A stretch of 64,000 nt of DNA. Source: JACKFE01 sp050248735 (GTDB taxonomy: Bacteria > Nitrospirota > Nitrospiria > Nitrospirales > UBA8639). Both the position numbers and the translations under genes were made by a program. Shown in pieces: positions 8,343-17,591 of the stretch (position 1 is the first letter of the stretch; each line of letters opens with the position of its first letter). The stretch spans positions 124,001-188,000 of the forward strand of contig JBFWRU010000001.1 of assembly GCA_050248735.1 (NCBI GenBank), in the 5' to 3' direction. Below the pieces are notes generated by a model. The model saw only the letters and a program-made list of their open reading frames with translations. It did not search any database and had not been told where the DNA came from.

Positions 8343-10288
8343 TCCTCTTTTTTCCGGGGTCGCAAGATGTTGAGAATGACGCCAAGCCCCATAATGCCTC
8401 CTCCACCCCATACCCAGAGGATCAGGGGATTAAGGACCCCCCGGGCGACTGCCACGCCATCTTCCGATACTTCGGGCATGGTCAGGAAGATGTGTCCCAT
8501 ATTGATGGCATGAATGGCCGACTCGGTTGTGGGCGTTTGGGTTTGCGGATAGATGCGTTTTTGGGGTCTCAGTTCGGTAATGAGGGTATCCCCCTCGAAC
8601 ACGTGGAACACGCCTTCCTGCGCGTGCCAATTGCCGCCCTCCACTTCGTGGATTTTTTCCAGCTTCATGCGATAGGCCCCGATGGAAAATTCATCGCCAA
8701 CCTTCAGGGATACGACCTTTTCGGTTTGATAAATGGTGCTGGCGATAATTCCGACCACCAGGACCAGAACGCCGATATGGGTAATGAGGCTGGAATAGCG
8801 ACGTTGGTTGGCCGTAAAAGCCGCCAGGAAACCTTGAAGGATGTTGGTCTTATTTCGTTGAGCATAGAGCTGGGAGACTCTGCCGAAATCCATGCCCATC
8901 GACGTGGCGGCAAAGGCGACCACATAGCCTCCCGCTAAGGCATAGAGACTGGTGATGCCGGTCAACCAGAGGAGAAGCAAGATGACCGTTCCGGCAAGAA
9001 GAGGGGTGGAGAAGGTTTTCTTCAGATTCGCCACGGAGGCTTTCCGCCAAGGGATATAAGGTCCGATTCCCATCAGAAAAAGCAGACCGAGCGCGATGGG
9101 CATAAACACAGCGTTGTAGTATGGGGGGCCGACTGTCACTTTGGCACCTGACAGCGTTTCGAGCATCAGGGGGTACAGGGTTCCTAAAAAGACCGTGGCG
9201 GCGGCTACCAGAAAGAACAAATTGTTAAACAGAAATATGGATTCGCGCGAGACCAGGGAATCCAATTCAACTTGGGATTTCAGTTTGGCGGAACGCAGGA
9301 TCAAGGCGCCGAAGGCAATTCCGATAATGGTGCCGACGAATATCAGGATATAGAGGCCTCGTTCGGGATCTGTGGCAAAGGTATGCACCGAGGTGAGTAC
9401 TCCGCTTCGAACCAGGAAGGTGCCGATGAGGGATAATGAGAAGGTGACAATGATCAAAAACAGGTTCCACACCTTGAACATCTTGCGCTTTTCCTGCACC
9501 AGGACGGAATGCAGATAGGCCGTTCCCACCAGCCAGGGCATGAACGAGGCATTTTCAACCGGATCCCAACCCCAGTAACCGCCCCATCCCAGTTCATAAT
9601 AGGCCCAGTAGCCGCCCAGAAGAATTCCGGTGGTCAGACACATCCAGGCAAAGGTCGTCCACCGTTGGGTCACCTTGATCCATTCCTCTCCCAGACGGCC
9701 TGAAAAGAGGGCGGCCATGGCAAAAGAGAAGGGGATGGAAAAACCCACGTACCCCATGTACAACATGGGCGGGTGCATGACCATGGCGGGATCTTGTAAC
9801 AGCGGATTGAGATCTTTGCCGTCCAGAGGAACGGGGATCAGGCGTTCAAACGGGCTGGACAAGAAAACAATCAGGGCCAGAAACCCGAACATGACCGCGC
9901 ATTCCACCGCGATTAAATAGGGCATGATGGCCGGCTGGGTTTTCCAATGGAGCCAGACCGCCAGGGTGCTGAACAGGGAGAGTATAAAGACCCATAACAG
10001 CAGTGAGCCTTCATGGCCGCCCCATACAGCTGCCACCGTATAGAAAAACGGCAATTTGCTGTTGGAGTTATTAGCCACATAGAGCACGGAAAAGTCCCGT
10101 GTGATGAAAGCATAGACAAGGGTGAGGATTCCGGCACTGAGCAAAAAGAAAATCAGGGTCACCGCCATACGGCCGGCACGGGCCCAATCTGGGTTGCGCG
10201 TGCGCAGCGCGAGTGCGGAACTACCCATCCCGAATACCGAGAGCACAAGCGCAACGATTGTGGAAAAATGTCCGATTTCAATAATCAT
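8339..10288 (-). CDS. ccmF: Heme lyase subunit CcmF
   Basis: CcmF is the large membrane subunit of the heme ligation complex, transferring heme from holo-CcmE to apocytochrome c. The 649-residue protein has many membrane helices. Family motifs include GGHEGSLLLW at 90-99, MHPPMLYMGY at 171-180, the Trp-rich heme-handling WWD segment (WGGYWGWDPVENASF at 235-249) and a periplasmic domain before the last helix. Histidines near 92, 172 and 260 fit the known heme-ligand positions. It starts 23 bases after ccmE and ends overlapping ccmG. Length is normal. Confidence 0.95.
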   Translation of the reverse strand: MIIEIGHFSTIVALVLSVFGMGSSALALRTRNPDWARAGRMAVTLIFFLLSAGILTLVYAFITRDFSVLYVANNSNSKLPFFYTVAAVWGGHEGSLLLWVFILSLFSTLAVWLHWKTQPAIMPYLIAVECAVMFGFLALIVFLSSPFERLIPVPLDGKDLNPLLQDPAMVMHPPMLYMGYVGFSIPFSFAMAALFSGRLGEEWIKVTQRWTTFAWMCLTTGILLGGYWAYYELGWGGYWGWDPVENASFMPWLVGTAYLHSVLVQEKRKMFKVWNLFLIIVTFSLSLIGTFLVRSGVLTSVHTFATDPERGLYILIFVGTIIGIAFGALILRSAKLKSQVELDSLVSRESIFLFNNLFFLVAAATVFLGTLYPLMLETLSGAKVTVGPPYYNAVFMPIALGLLFLMGIGPYIPWRKASVANLKKTFSTPLLAGTVILLLLWLTGITSLYALAGGYVVAFAATSMGMDFGRVSQLYAQRNKTNILQGFLAAFTANQRRYSSLITHIGVLVLVVGIIASTIYQTEKVVSLKVGDEFSIGAYRMKLEKIHEVEGGNWHAQEGVFHVFEGDTLITELRPQKRIYPQTQTPTTESAIHAINMGHIFLTMPEVSEDGVAVARGVLNPLILWVWGGGGIMGLGVILNILRPRKKEE

Positions 10289-10310
10289 GGGAGTCGTGAG
10301 GAGGAAACGT

Positions 10311-10766
10311 TTATTGCGACAGGGTTTTCATGAAGTCTTTTTTGGGAAGTTCCACGCCAGCCCGTTTGAGTTCCATCGGCATGTAGTCTTCTGAGTGTTT
10401 GGCCATAATCATCGTGGAATGAAAGGTCTGGCCGTTTATCCACTGTCCTTCGACTACCGCCCCTTGGCCTTCTTTAAAGAGGTCTGGGGGAATGCCCTGG
10501 AAGGTTACTGGAATTGTGGCTGCCCCATCGGTCAATTCAAACGTCAGTCCCACAGGTTCGGCTTGGGTTTTCAAGGTATTTTTCACCACCATACCGCCCA
10601 CCCGGACTTTTTTTGTGTATGACTCAGGGGTAAAGGCTTTGACTTCGGACGGGGTGACGAAATACACGATGTTCTGGCCGAAATTGCCAAAGGCCAGATA
10701 TCCCAAGCTGCCGGCGATGAGGAGGATACTGACAATGACGGCGATTTTTCTATTGTTTTTTGGCAA
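10311..10766 (-). CDS. ccmE: Heme chaperone CcmE
   Basis: CcmE binds heme covalently through a histidine and carries it from CcmC to CcmF. The 151-residue protein has an N-terminal helix (8-25), an OB-fold (VRVGGMVV at 55-62, then FELTDGAATIPVTFQG) and the heme-binding HSEDY motif, with His124 and Tyr128. The start codon is TTG, preceded by GAGGT, and overlaps the last 17 bases of the upstream gene, so translation is probably coupled. The C-terminal tail after the heme site is short, as is common. Assignment is secure. Confidence 0.95.
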   Translation of the reverse strand: MPKNNRKIAVIVSILLIAGSLGYLAFGNFGQNIVYFVTPSEVKAFTPESYTKKVRVGGMVVKNTLKTQAEPVGLTFELTDGAATIPVTFQGIPPDLFKEGQGAVVEGQWINGQTFHSTMIMAKHSEDYMPMELKRAGVELPKKDFMKTLSQ

Positions 10767-11262
10767 GGGTGTCGACCTCAGGCTCGTAAATTTTTGATTC
10801 TTTGATTTCCCTAAATAAAACCATGACTCTCTGGCTCATGGCAAATAGCATCCAAACGATGCCGAGGCAGGAAACCCCATAGGCGGCTGCCACATACCCG
10901 TAATTATTCACCAAGGCTGTGTCCTGGGCCTTGAAAATGTGCGCTTCAGGATCCCATCGGCCTTTTAAGACCATGACTTTCAATTCCCGGAGATTTTCGG
11001 GTGGAGGTCCATGATATTCAACAGGTACCGTGACCGACCCCTCTGTGAATTCAAACGTGGCTTCCCCCTGGTCGACTGGGCCAGATAGGGTTCCGCTTTT
11101 GACCATGCCTTGAATGCGCACGGGTTCACTTGAGGGGGTACCGCTCATGATGGCTGACAATGGAATGGTGGATAAACGTCGTTGATAGTCCTGGTATGTC
11201 AATAATACCAGGAGAAGGGCCAAGCCTCCGATCATACCCCATCGTGCATAAAATCCGGTCAT
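10750..11262 (-). CDS. CcmE-like OB-fold protein with C-terminal CcmD-like helix
   Basis: The gene takes the place of ccmD, between ccmC and ccmE, but the 170-residue product is much longer than CcmD. It has an N-terminal helix (about 9-25) and an OB-fold with strong likeness to CcmE (VRIQGMVKSG at 48-57, FEFTEGSVTVPVEYHG at 70-85). A second helix at 123-141 (YVAAAYGVSCLGIVWML) looks like the single helix of CcmD. The His-x3-Tyr heme site of CcmE is absent. I infer a CcmE paralogue that lost heme binding and carries the CcmD function. The ATG at 11262 overlaps the ccmC stop (ATGA). Confidence 0.72.
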   Translation of the reverse strand: MTGFYARWGMIGGLALLLVLLTYQDYQRRLSTIPLSAIMSGTPSSEPVRIQGMVKSGTLSGPVDQGEATFEFTEGSVTVPVEYHGPPPENLRELKVMVLKGRWDPEAHIFKAQDTALVNNYGYVAAAYGVSCLGIVWMLFAMSQRVMVLFREIKESKIYEPEVDTLAKKQ

Positions 11263-11984
11263 TGGGCAGACTGTGAAAAGTGGGTTTGGCTCAGTAATCG
11301 GCCTTTTTTGGCCTGCAACAGTTCGGTCAGATACAGCATCTGAGTGCGGACCATGAGCATATAGGCAAAGAGCAGCCAGCATCCCAGGCTCATAAACGTC
11401 AGAGGAACCAGCAGGTCATCCGAAATACTGATCCCTCTGGTGGAAATCGACATGGGTTGGTGCAGGGTCCTCCACCATTCCACGGAAAATTTAATGATGG
11501 GAAGGTCCACTCCGCCGACAATGGCCAACACGGCGGCATAAATGCCCTGACGGTCAGGGTCATCCACCAGCCGACGAAGCATCATATATCCAGCCAGAAT
11601 CAGGAGCAGCACGGCAAAGGAGACCAGCCGGGGGTCCCATGTCCACCAGGTATTCCAGGTCGGCTTGGCCCAAATAGAGCCGGTCACCAGCGCCAGACCC
11701 GTAAAAAGAGCGGTGATGGCGGCTGATGCCTGACACATATTGTCGACCAGTGGGTCGCGTTTCCATAGGAACCAGATGCTTCCCCCGAACAAGACCGAAT
11801 AAGCCAGAAGAGAGGTATGGGCCAGGGGCACGTGCACATACATGATCCGCACCACCTCGCCCTGGTAATAGTCCGGGGGGGAAGCCAGCAGTCCGGTATA
11901 CAGCCCGACCAGGAGACATATGGCAGCCGCACCTCCGAACCAACCCTTATATCGTTGAATGTACCGGATAAACCTATTCATCAT
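11259..11984 (-). CDS. ccmC: Heme-handling membrane protein CcmC
   Basis: CcmC loads heme onto CcmE together with CcmAB and CcmD. The 241-residue protein has six predicted membrane helices. The signature periplasmic Trp-rich loop (PTWNTWWTWDPRL, 108-120) and two flanking histidines, His51 in MYVHVP and His175 in WRTLHQ, are present. These are the known heme ligands of the family. ATG codons at 11984 and 11981 are both possible starts. About 75 bases separate it from ccmB. Length is normal. Confidence 0.95.
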   Translation of the reverse strand: MMNRFIRYIQRYKGWFGGAAAICLLVGLYTGLLASPPDYYQGEVVRIMYVHVPLAHTSLLAYSVLFGGSIWFLWKRDPLVDNMCQASAAITALFTGLALVTGSIWAKPTWNTWWTWDPRLVSFAVLLLILAGYMMLRRLVDDPDRQGIYAAVLAIVGGVDLPIIKFSVEWWRTLHQPMSISTRGISISDDLLVPLTFMSLGCWLLFAYMLMVRTQMLYLTELLQAKKGRLLSQTHFSQSAQ

Positions 11985-12059
11985 CTTCAGTATTTTATAG
12001 GCAGATCATCAGATGGAAAAGAGGAGATTTCGTTAATTTGAAAGGGAGATTTTTGGCAA

Positions 12060-12737
12060 TCACGAATCTAGAATGAGTTCAAAGAGCCAGAAAGAAACTA
12101 CCGTGAAAATGATGTCGAACACAACCAGGAGCTGAATCCATTGGGAATAGAACGAATAGGGGTCTCCATTTAGGATGCCGCGTGTGGCCTCGACTGCTGA
12201 AATCATGACCGGGACTGCCAAGGGAAGCAGGAGGACCGGTAACATGACCTCTCGGGCACGGATTTGGACGGTTAATGCCGAAAAAAGGGTACCCACGGAT
12301 GAAAGCCCCAATGTGGCCAGAAAAAAGACCAGCAAAAGAATTCCCAATTCTTGACCCACGTCCAGGTTGAAAAAGAGGATGAATAACGGGAACAACAGAA
12401 TTTCCACCGACAGGATAAAGAGAAAGTTGGCGAGAACTTTTCCCAGATAAACCGCGCCCTTGGGAATCGGGCTGATTTGAAGAGCCTCCAGACAGTCGTT
12501 TTGAAGCTCCGAAGAGAAGGATTTGCCTAACCCAATGATACCGGTAAAGGCAAAGGCCACCCAGATGATGCCTGCGATGAGTTGGCGTGCGGCGTCCTGG
12601 TCCATCGAAAAACTGAAGCTGAACACCAAAATGACGATCAGCGCAAAAAACAACATGGAGGAAATGGTTTCCCGGCTGCGAAGTTCACACACCAGATCCT
12701 TCCATACGACCCATTGAATGGTTTTAAAAAATGGCAT
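12060..12737 (-). CDS. ccmB: Heme exporter permease CcmB
   Basis: CcmB is the membrane partner of the CcmA ATPase; the pair releases holo-CcmE from CcmC. The start at 12737 (MPFFKTIQWVVWKDL) lies one base after the ccmA stop codon; the frame is open further upstream but overlaps ccmA. The 225-residue product has six hydrophobic segments and typical CcmB features: an N-terminal amphipathic stretch with KDLVCELRSRETISSM, then GLGKSFSSELQNDCLEAL and SPIPKGAVYLGK. Length is normal for the family. Confidence 0.93.
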   Translation of the reverse strand: MPFFKTIQWVVWKDLVCELRSRETISSMLFFALIVILVFSFSFSMDQDAARQLIAGIIWVAFAFTGIIGLGKSFSSELQNDCLEALQISPIPKGAVYLGKVLANFLFILSVEILLFPLFILFFNLDVGQELGILLLVFFLATLGLSSVGTLFSALTVQIRAREVMLPVLLLPLAVPVMISAVEATRGILNGDPYSFYSQWIQLLVVFDIIFTVVSFWLFELILDS

Positions 12738-12738
12738 G

Positions 12739-13398
12739 TTATCTGAGTTCTGCTTGCGTGAGGAGTTGCATATGGCCGCTCTGGAGAATGGCGCCTCTGG
12801 TAGCCACCTGCGCCGCTTTGTCTCGGTCATGGGTGGTCATGAGCACAGCTCCCTCACCTTGCAGGGTCTGCTGAATAATCAGGTTGGTCATGATCACGCC
12901 CGCTTCATCAAGGGCGTTATAGGGTTCATCCAGAAGGAGCAATTTTGGTCTTGCGATGACGACTTTGGCGAGGGCCAACCGCTTTTTCATGCCGGCCGAA
13001 TACTGCCGGACCTTGAGATCCGCAAAGGCCCCGATACCCACCCGATCTAATCCATGCTTCAGGGTTTTGGCGTCTATCGGTTGCCCGCGAAGGGCCAGAG
13101 CAAATTGGAGATTTTCGAATCCGGTCAGTTCCTCATACAGATGAGATCCGTGTGCAATGACCATCAAGGATTGGCGGACAAGCTCTTTTTCCCCCACCCC
13201 ATCCTGTCCAAATATGGAAAAGTGCCCGCTGGATGGTTGTTGCAAGGTCGCCAAAACTCGCAGTAAGGTGGTTTTCCCTGCCCCGTTTGGCCCGAATAAG
13301 GCAAAGCAATCCCCAGCGAGAAGGTCAAAGGAAAGCTCCTCAAAGATCCGGTAAAAGCCGTACGCTTTGGAAAGATTCGTGGCCTGAATGGCGATCAT
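12739..13398 (-). CDS. ccmA: Heme exporter ATP-binding protein CcmA
   Basis: This is the ATPase of the CcmAB transporter and the first gene of the ccm operon. The 219 residues carry Walker A GPNGAGKTT at 36-44, the ABC signature YSAGMKKRLALAK at 133-145 and Walker B KLLLLDEP at 152-159. The signature begins YSAG rather than LSGG, as is common in CcmA. A promoter-like sequence lies just upstream (13432-13460). The divergent tlpA-ccdA pair starts about 230 bases away, so the intergenic region probably serves both units. Confidence 0.94.
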   Translation of the reverse strand: MIAIQATNLSKAYGFYRIFEELSFDLLAGDCFALFGPNGAGKTTLLRVLATLQQPSSGHFSIFGQDGVGEKELVRQSLMVIAHGSHLYEELTGFENLQFALALRGQPIDAKTLKHGLDRVGIGAFADLKVRQYSAGMKKRLALAKVVIARPKLLLLDEPYNALDEAGVIMTNLIIQQTLQGEGAVLMTTHDRDKAAQVATRGAILQSGHMQLLTQAELR

Positions 13399-13431
13399 GC
13401 GTTGGTCTGGGGACAGCTGAAATGGATGCGT

Positions 13432-13460
13432 AGTCTACGCAATGCCAAAAGAGTTGTCTA
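13432..13460 (-). promoter_or_regulatory. Putative sigma-70-type promoter of the ccm operon
   Basis: On the minus strand TAGACA (13460-13455) is followed after 17 bases by TAGACT (13437-13432). These match the -35 box at five of six positions and the -10 box at four of six. The spacing is ideal and transcription would begin about 27 bases before ccmA. Assigned from sequence match only. Confidence 0.4.
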
Positions 13461-13513
13461 GAAAGGAGATGGAAAAAGTGACCTGGAGTATCTGCAGACT
13501 TTTTTAGGGTTCA

Positions 13514-13543
13514 TTGACGTTAAAAAACCTGGAACTTTATGAT
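13514..13543 (+). promoter_or_regulatory. Putative sigma-70-type promoter of tlpA-ccdA
   Basis: TTGACG (13514-13519) and TATGAT (13538-13543) are separated by 18 bases, each one mismatch from consensus. Transcription would start near 13550, leaving a leader of about 80 bases before tlpA. Assigned from sequence match only. Confidence 0.5.
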
Positions 13544-13628
13544 TGAGGTAGTCTAAAGAAAGCAGAAAATGGTCAGAAACCTTACTGCTTCCCTATTCAT
13601 GACCTTGTGTATATGAGAGAATGCGTCT

Positions 13629-14255
13629 ATGTCTCTGTTTGGCTTCAAGAAGATGACACATGTCCTGATTGCCCTGGTAATGGGAGTAGGACTCATTCTG
13701 ACCGTGGCCGGATGTGACTCCGGGTATTCGGAAGACATCCCCATTTCCCGATTGGACGCGAGTCTGATCGCAAGAACTCCCCGGCCAACGATCGGCAGCC
13801 AGGCTCCTGATTTTCAGCTTTTGGATATGAATGGCCGGTCGGTCGCCCTTTCAGATATGCAGGGTAAGGTGGTGCTGCTGAATTTCTGGGCCACCTGGTG
13901 CGGGCCCTGTCGGGTGGAGATGCCGTCCATGGAGGTCCTTTACCAGAGTTATCGTGATAAGGGCCTTGAAATTCTGGCTGTTTCGGTGGATGAGCAGGGA
14001 CCTGCAGTGACACGTCCCTTTCAAGAAGATAAAAAACTCACCTTTCCCATATTGCATGATCGGGATTATCAGGTGGGCCTGCTCTATGGGGCCCGTTCCT
14101 TACCCATGACCTATATTATTGACCGGAAGGGGACGATCAGGGAGCGGGTGTTTGGATCCCGGGAATGGGATACTCCTAATGCCCGGCAGAGTATACTCAA
14201 AATTCTGGAAGAGGCCGCCGCGCGACCCTCTCAAAATTCCTCTCAAATGATGTAA
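13629..14255 (+). CDS. TlpA/ResA-like thioredoxin lipoprotein
   Basis: The 208-residue product is a periplasmic thiol-disulfide oxidoreductase of the TlpA/ResA group. A lipoprotein signal ends at LTVAGC, making Cys29 the lipidated residue. The thioredoxin fold holds the active site WCGPC, with cysteines 91 and 94, and the cis-proline segment SLPMTYIIDRKG. It is fused by one base to ccdA (its TAA overlaps the ccdA ATG), so CcdA is its likely electron donor. ResA-type proteins reduce apocytochrome c, which fits the divergent ccm operon. It is therefore a second thiol carrier besides CcmG. Confidence 0.9.
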   Translation: MSLFGFKKMTHVLIALVMGVGLILTVAGCDSGYSEDIPISRLDASLIARTPRPTIGSQAPDFQLLDMNGRSVALSDMQGKVVLLNFWATWCGPCRVEMPSMEVLYQSYRDKGLEILAVSVDEQGPAVTRPFQEDKKLTFPILHDRDYQVGLLYGARSLPMTYIIDRKGTIRERVFGSREWDTPNARQSILKILEEAAARPSQNSSQMM

Positions 14256-15004
14256 TGATGGATTCCATTAGTCAGGTTTCGTTGTTCGCTGCTTTCAGCG
14301 CCGGGCTGTTGTCCTTTGTGTCGCCCTGCGTGCTGCCTCTGGTGCCTTCCTACGTTTCCTACATCACCGGGTTGTCAGTGGAAAAATTGGCGAATGTGGA
14401 GGAACGAAGTCATTTTAAATCGCTGATTATTACCAATTCCCTGCTGTTTATCGCCGGGTTTTCCACCGTATTTATCGCGTTCGGGGCTTCGGCAAGTTTG
14501 ATCGGGCAGTTGTTCTATGAGTATCAGGATGTCATTCGTAAGGTCGGTGGTGTCCTGATCATCATTTTCGGCTTGTACCTGATGGGGGTGTTGAATCTTG
14601 GTTTTTTCATGACCGAACGACGATTGCTGCATTTCGAAACACGGCCGGTGGGATATCTGGGATCGTTTCTGATCGGAACGGCCTTTGCCGCAGGGTGGAC
14701 TCCCTGTGTCGGTCCGGTATTAGGGACTATTCTGGCCTATGCCAGCACCACTGAATCGATGTCGAGCGGAATCATGTTGCTTTCCGCCTATTCTTTTGGA
14801 TTAGGACTGCCGTTTTTCCTGACCGCGTTCGGGATGGATCGGTTTTTAAGTTACTTTAAACGGCTGCGAGGCTACATCGGCGGGGTTTCGTTTGTCAGCG
14901 GAGTCCTGCTGATCCTGGTGGGCGTCATGATTTTCACCGATTCGGTCACTATGATGACCAGCTTTCTAGAACGGAACGGCATCGGCTGGTATCTGGGGCA
15001 ATAG
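14255..15004 (+). CDS. ccdA: Cytochrome c biogenesis protein CcdA
   Basis: CcdA moves electrons from cytoplasmic thioredoxin across the membrane to periplasmic thiol carriers. The 249-residue protein has six helices in two inverted halves. Each half carries one redox cysteine: SFVSPCVLPLVP with Cys25, and AAGWTPCVGPVLG with Cys151. The doubled ATG at 14255/14258 gives two possible starts. It is translationally coupled to tlpA. Length and motifs match short DsbD-like CcdA proteins. Confidence 0.94.
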   Translation: MMDSISQVSLFAAFSAGLLSFVSPCVLPLVPSYVSYITGLSVEKLANVEERSHFKSLIITNSLLFIAGFSTVFIAFGASASLIGQLFYEYQDVIRKVGGVLIIIFGLYLMGVLNLGFFMTERRLLHFETRPVGYLGSFLIGTAFAAGWTPCVGPVLGTILAYASTTESMSSGIMLLSAYSFGLGLPFFLTAFGMDRFLSYFKRLRGYIGGVSFVSGVLLILVGVMIFTDSVTMMTSFLERNGIGWYLGQ

Positions 15005-15179
15005 AAGAAAAACGAATTCTTTTAATCCCTGCACTATTCAAGGCATTGCTCTTTTTGTTCTTCTTTGCCCTCGCCTTCTATTCTTCCGCATTCATCCGCA
15101 TTGGCATGCAACGATCTGAACAAGAAAGCCAATAACGAAGTTTGGCAGGTCGGTGAGGTCTAAATAAATGGCGGGAAAT

Positions 15180-16280
15180 TTAGCACCATTCGCCGGTTTT
15201 GCAGACCCGGACGTCCTGAGGGGTAGGGATGGATTGGGGGATTGGGTGAGAAACAGGGATAGGATTTGAGAAAGCGCGGTCTGACTCACACCAATTACCA
15301 ATTGCGCAGGAAGTGCTCGGGGGTGGGGACTGAGTTGTGGGAGGAGAGGTCATCTGGGTAAGGCCCGTGTCAGATACTATACCAGCGTGGGTAAGAGTGG
15401 AGGAGGCAGTGTCCGGGAGTAGATCCCCCTTTGCCAGGAGTTGTGGAGCTTGGGAATCCGGTTTGGCTGCCGACTTCGAAAGAGCTGCCACAAGCTGAGG
15501 ATGTTCCGCTTGCAGAGAGGCTAACCGAATTTGTGCTTTTGAATGATAGGTGTGGTTTGGATAGTGTTGGATTAAGGCGACCAACCAATCCTGCGCCCAT
15601 TCTTCGATGCCCAAGTCCTGATAGGTTTCCGCCAAGAGGTACATGGCGTCCCCGGCCATATTCAGGTCGGGATATTCCTGAATGATCTTTTCGAATCGGT
15701 GAGCGGCGGCTAGATACGAATTCCGCTTCAGGTAGAATTCCCCCACCATGAGATGCCGTTGGCCGAGCAGTTCCCGACAGGTGTGAATGGTTTGTTGGGC
15801 TTCAGCCTGGTAGCGGTTTCCGGGGAACTCTTCCAATAACTTTTTATAGGCCGTTATCGCCTGATTCAAAGGTTCGGGATCCCGATCCACCGTTCGGAAT
15901 TGTTTAAAGTGGCTGACCCCAATTTTAAATTGGGCGTAGGGGGCCAGTACGTGGTTCCGATGTAAATCCAGGAAATGTTTGTATTCAACGATGGCTTCCG
16001 CGTAGGATTCCTTTTCGAAATACGATTCGGCCCGTTTCATGATGACATTCGGATCATAACTCATTTCCACTGTATCGCCCACGAATATTTGTTCGTCAGT
16101 GGTGCTGATGGCTGTACCCGAATCCACGGGGGTGTGAGACTGTTCATGGGTTGTACTACAAGCCGCCAGAACCCAGGTTGCCAGGAGGCAGGCCAATAGC
16201 CCTGTCGTGAGACGGTGACCTGACATAGGGAGTTTGGGGCTTCGGGCAGTCGGTGGATTGGTCGGGTGTTTTGTGGTCAT
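15180..16280 (-). CDS. BamD-like outer-membrane assembly lipoprotein
   Basis: The product has a lipoprotein signal ending in VLAAC, so lipidation is at Cys41 when counted from the ATG at 16280. TPR-like repeats follow (AESYFEKESYAEAIVEYKHF; FKQFRTVDRDPEPLNQAITAY; YLLAETYQDLGIEEW). The FRTVDRDPEPLNQAI pattern is a hallmark of BamD, the lipoprotein of the beta-barrel assembly machine. About 100 low-complexity Ser/Thr/Pro residues follow the TPRs, longer than in E. coli BamD. Other in-frame ATGs at 16316 and 16226 lack good ribosome sites too; the last gives the neatest signal peptide. Confidence 0.8.
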   Translation of the reverse strand: MTTKHPTNPPTARSPKLPMSGHRLTTGLLACLLATWVLAACSTTHEQSHTPVDSGTAISTTDEQIFVGDTVEMSYDPNVIMKRAESYFEKESYAEAIVEYKHFLDLHRNHVLAPYAQFKIGVSHFKQFRTVDRDPEPLNQAITAYKKLLEEFPGNRYQAEAQQTIHTCRELLGQRHLMVGEFYLKRNSYLAAAHRFEKIIQEYPDLNMAGDAMYLLAETYQDLGIEEWAQDWLVALIQHYPNHTYHSKAQIRLASLQAEHPQLVAALSKSAAKPDSQAPQLLAKGDLLPDTASSTLTHAGIVSDTGLTQMTSPPTTQSPPPSTSCAIGNWCESDRAFSNPIPVSHPIPQSIPTPQDVRVCKTGEWC

Positions 16281-16459
16281 AGATAGTGCTGTACCTTTAT
16301 ACAAGAATCGGACCATCAGGATAAAGACTGAAATATGATAATTTTACGAAAATGTAACATAGAAATATGTCTCACAATTGCCACGGATGGCATGGAAAGT
16401 ACAGACGGAAGTTCTTCCCCAATAGCGAGAGTTTGGACAAAAATGAAGGAATGTAAGTC

Positions 16460-17449
16460 ATGAGTTTTGGCTCCAGGATTATTGGAACCGGTTCGTTTCT
16501 TCCAAGTCGGGTGGTCACGAATCAGGAAGTCAGCCGGTTGCTTGATGTCGAGCCTGACTATATTGAACGTGTGTCCGGTATCCGGACCCGCCACTGGGTT
16601 TCTCCGGGGGAAGATTGTTCCTGGTTGGCAGAACAGGCTACAAGACAGGCTCTTGAGGATGCTCATGTGGCGCCGGAAGATTTGGATGCCATTGTGCTGT
16701 CTTCCACTTCCCCTGACATGCTCTTTCCCTCAACGGCCTGTCTGCTCCAGGGCCGCTTGGGGATCAAAGGCATGCCCGCATTTGACGTGGCCGCCTCCTG
16801 CTCGGGGTTTTTATATGGATTGTCGATGGCCGACTGTCTTATCCGTTCCGGGCAATATCGACGGTGTTTGGTTGTGGCAGCCGAGGTCAAGTCCCGTTCA
16901 TTGGACTTGAACGATCTCAGTACGGCTATTTTATTTGGAGACGGGGCGGGAGTAGCTATTCTGGAGCGTTCCTCACAGGCTGACATGGGGATTGTCAGTA
17001 TTCGTCTTCATGCGAATGGGGCGTTTCATGATTTGATCAAAATTGCAGGAGGCGGCTCACGCCGACCGTTATCTTCCGCAGTATTGGAGGAGCGGGGCCA
17101 TACCCTGAGGATTCAAGGTTCGAAAATTTACCGGGTGGCTGTCCGTCAATTGGCTCAGGCCGTCAGGGAGCATGTGACTGAAGAAAAATGGGAGCTGGGG
17201 CAATTGGATCACGTTATTTTTCACCAGGCCAATGGCCGTCTCATTGCCCAAGTGTGCAAGGCCCTTGGCACACCGGCAGACCGCTGTTTTTCTATTATTG
17301 AGAATCTCGGAAATGCTTCGTCTGCGTCCCTTCCCATCGCTATGGATCAGGCAAATCGGTCTCACCGACTGAAGCCAGGCCAACGGGTGCTCTTGGGAAC
17401 CTTCGGGGGCGGGTTGACCTGGGCCACAGCTCTTGTACGATGGGGATAA
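16460..17449 (+). CDS. fabH: 3-oxoacyl-ACP synthase III (FabH)
   Basis: FabH condenses acetyl-CoA with malonyl-ACP to start fatty acid synthesis. The 329 residues are of normal length. The catalytic triad is visible: Cys114 in AASCSGFLYG, His255 in FHQANGR and Asn285 in ENLGNASSAS. The end, LLGTFGGGLTWATALVRW, is the usual FabH C-terminus. AAGGA precedes the ATG. The gene stands alone rather than in a plsX-fabH-fabD cluster, so a specialised KAS III-like role cannot be excluded. Confidence 0.88.
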   Translation: MSFGSRIIGTGSFLPSRVVTNQEVSRLLDVEPDYIERVSGIRTRHWVSPGEDCSWLAEQATRQALEDAHVAPEDLDAIVLSSTSPDMLFPSTACLLQGRLGIKGMPAFDVAASCSGFLYGLSMADCLIRSGQYRRCLVVAAEVKSRSLDLNDLSTAILFGDGAGVAILERSSQADMGIVSIRLHANGAFHDLIKIAGGGSRRPLSSAVLEERGHTLRIQGSKIYRVAVRQLAQAVREHVTEEKWELGQLDHVIFHQANGRLIAQVCKALGTPADRCFSIIENLGNASSASLPIAMDQANRSHRLKPGQRVLLGTFGGGLTWATALVRWG

Positions 17450-17515
17450 CTCAAAGGGTGCAAAACAGTCAGTTCGGGTGATTCCGACTATGGTGATTGA
17501 AAGGACGGCCTTCTA

Positions 17516-17545
17516 TTGACGATGGATTTCCATTTAGCCTATCGT
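17516..17545 (+). promoter_or_regulatory. Putative promoter of ispH
   Basis: TTGACG (17516-17521) and TATCGT (17540-17545) are spaced by 18 bases. The -35 box is one mismatch from consensus and the -10 box two. The leader to ispH would be about 40 bases. Assigned from sequence only. Confidence 0.35.
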
Positions 17546-17591
17546 GGCCTGCTAAGATTCGAAGACTTCGATTCTTTTGAGGGAGGATACC

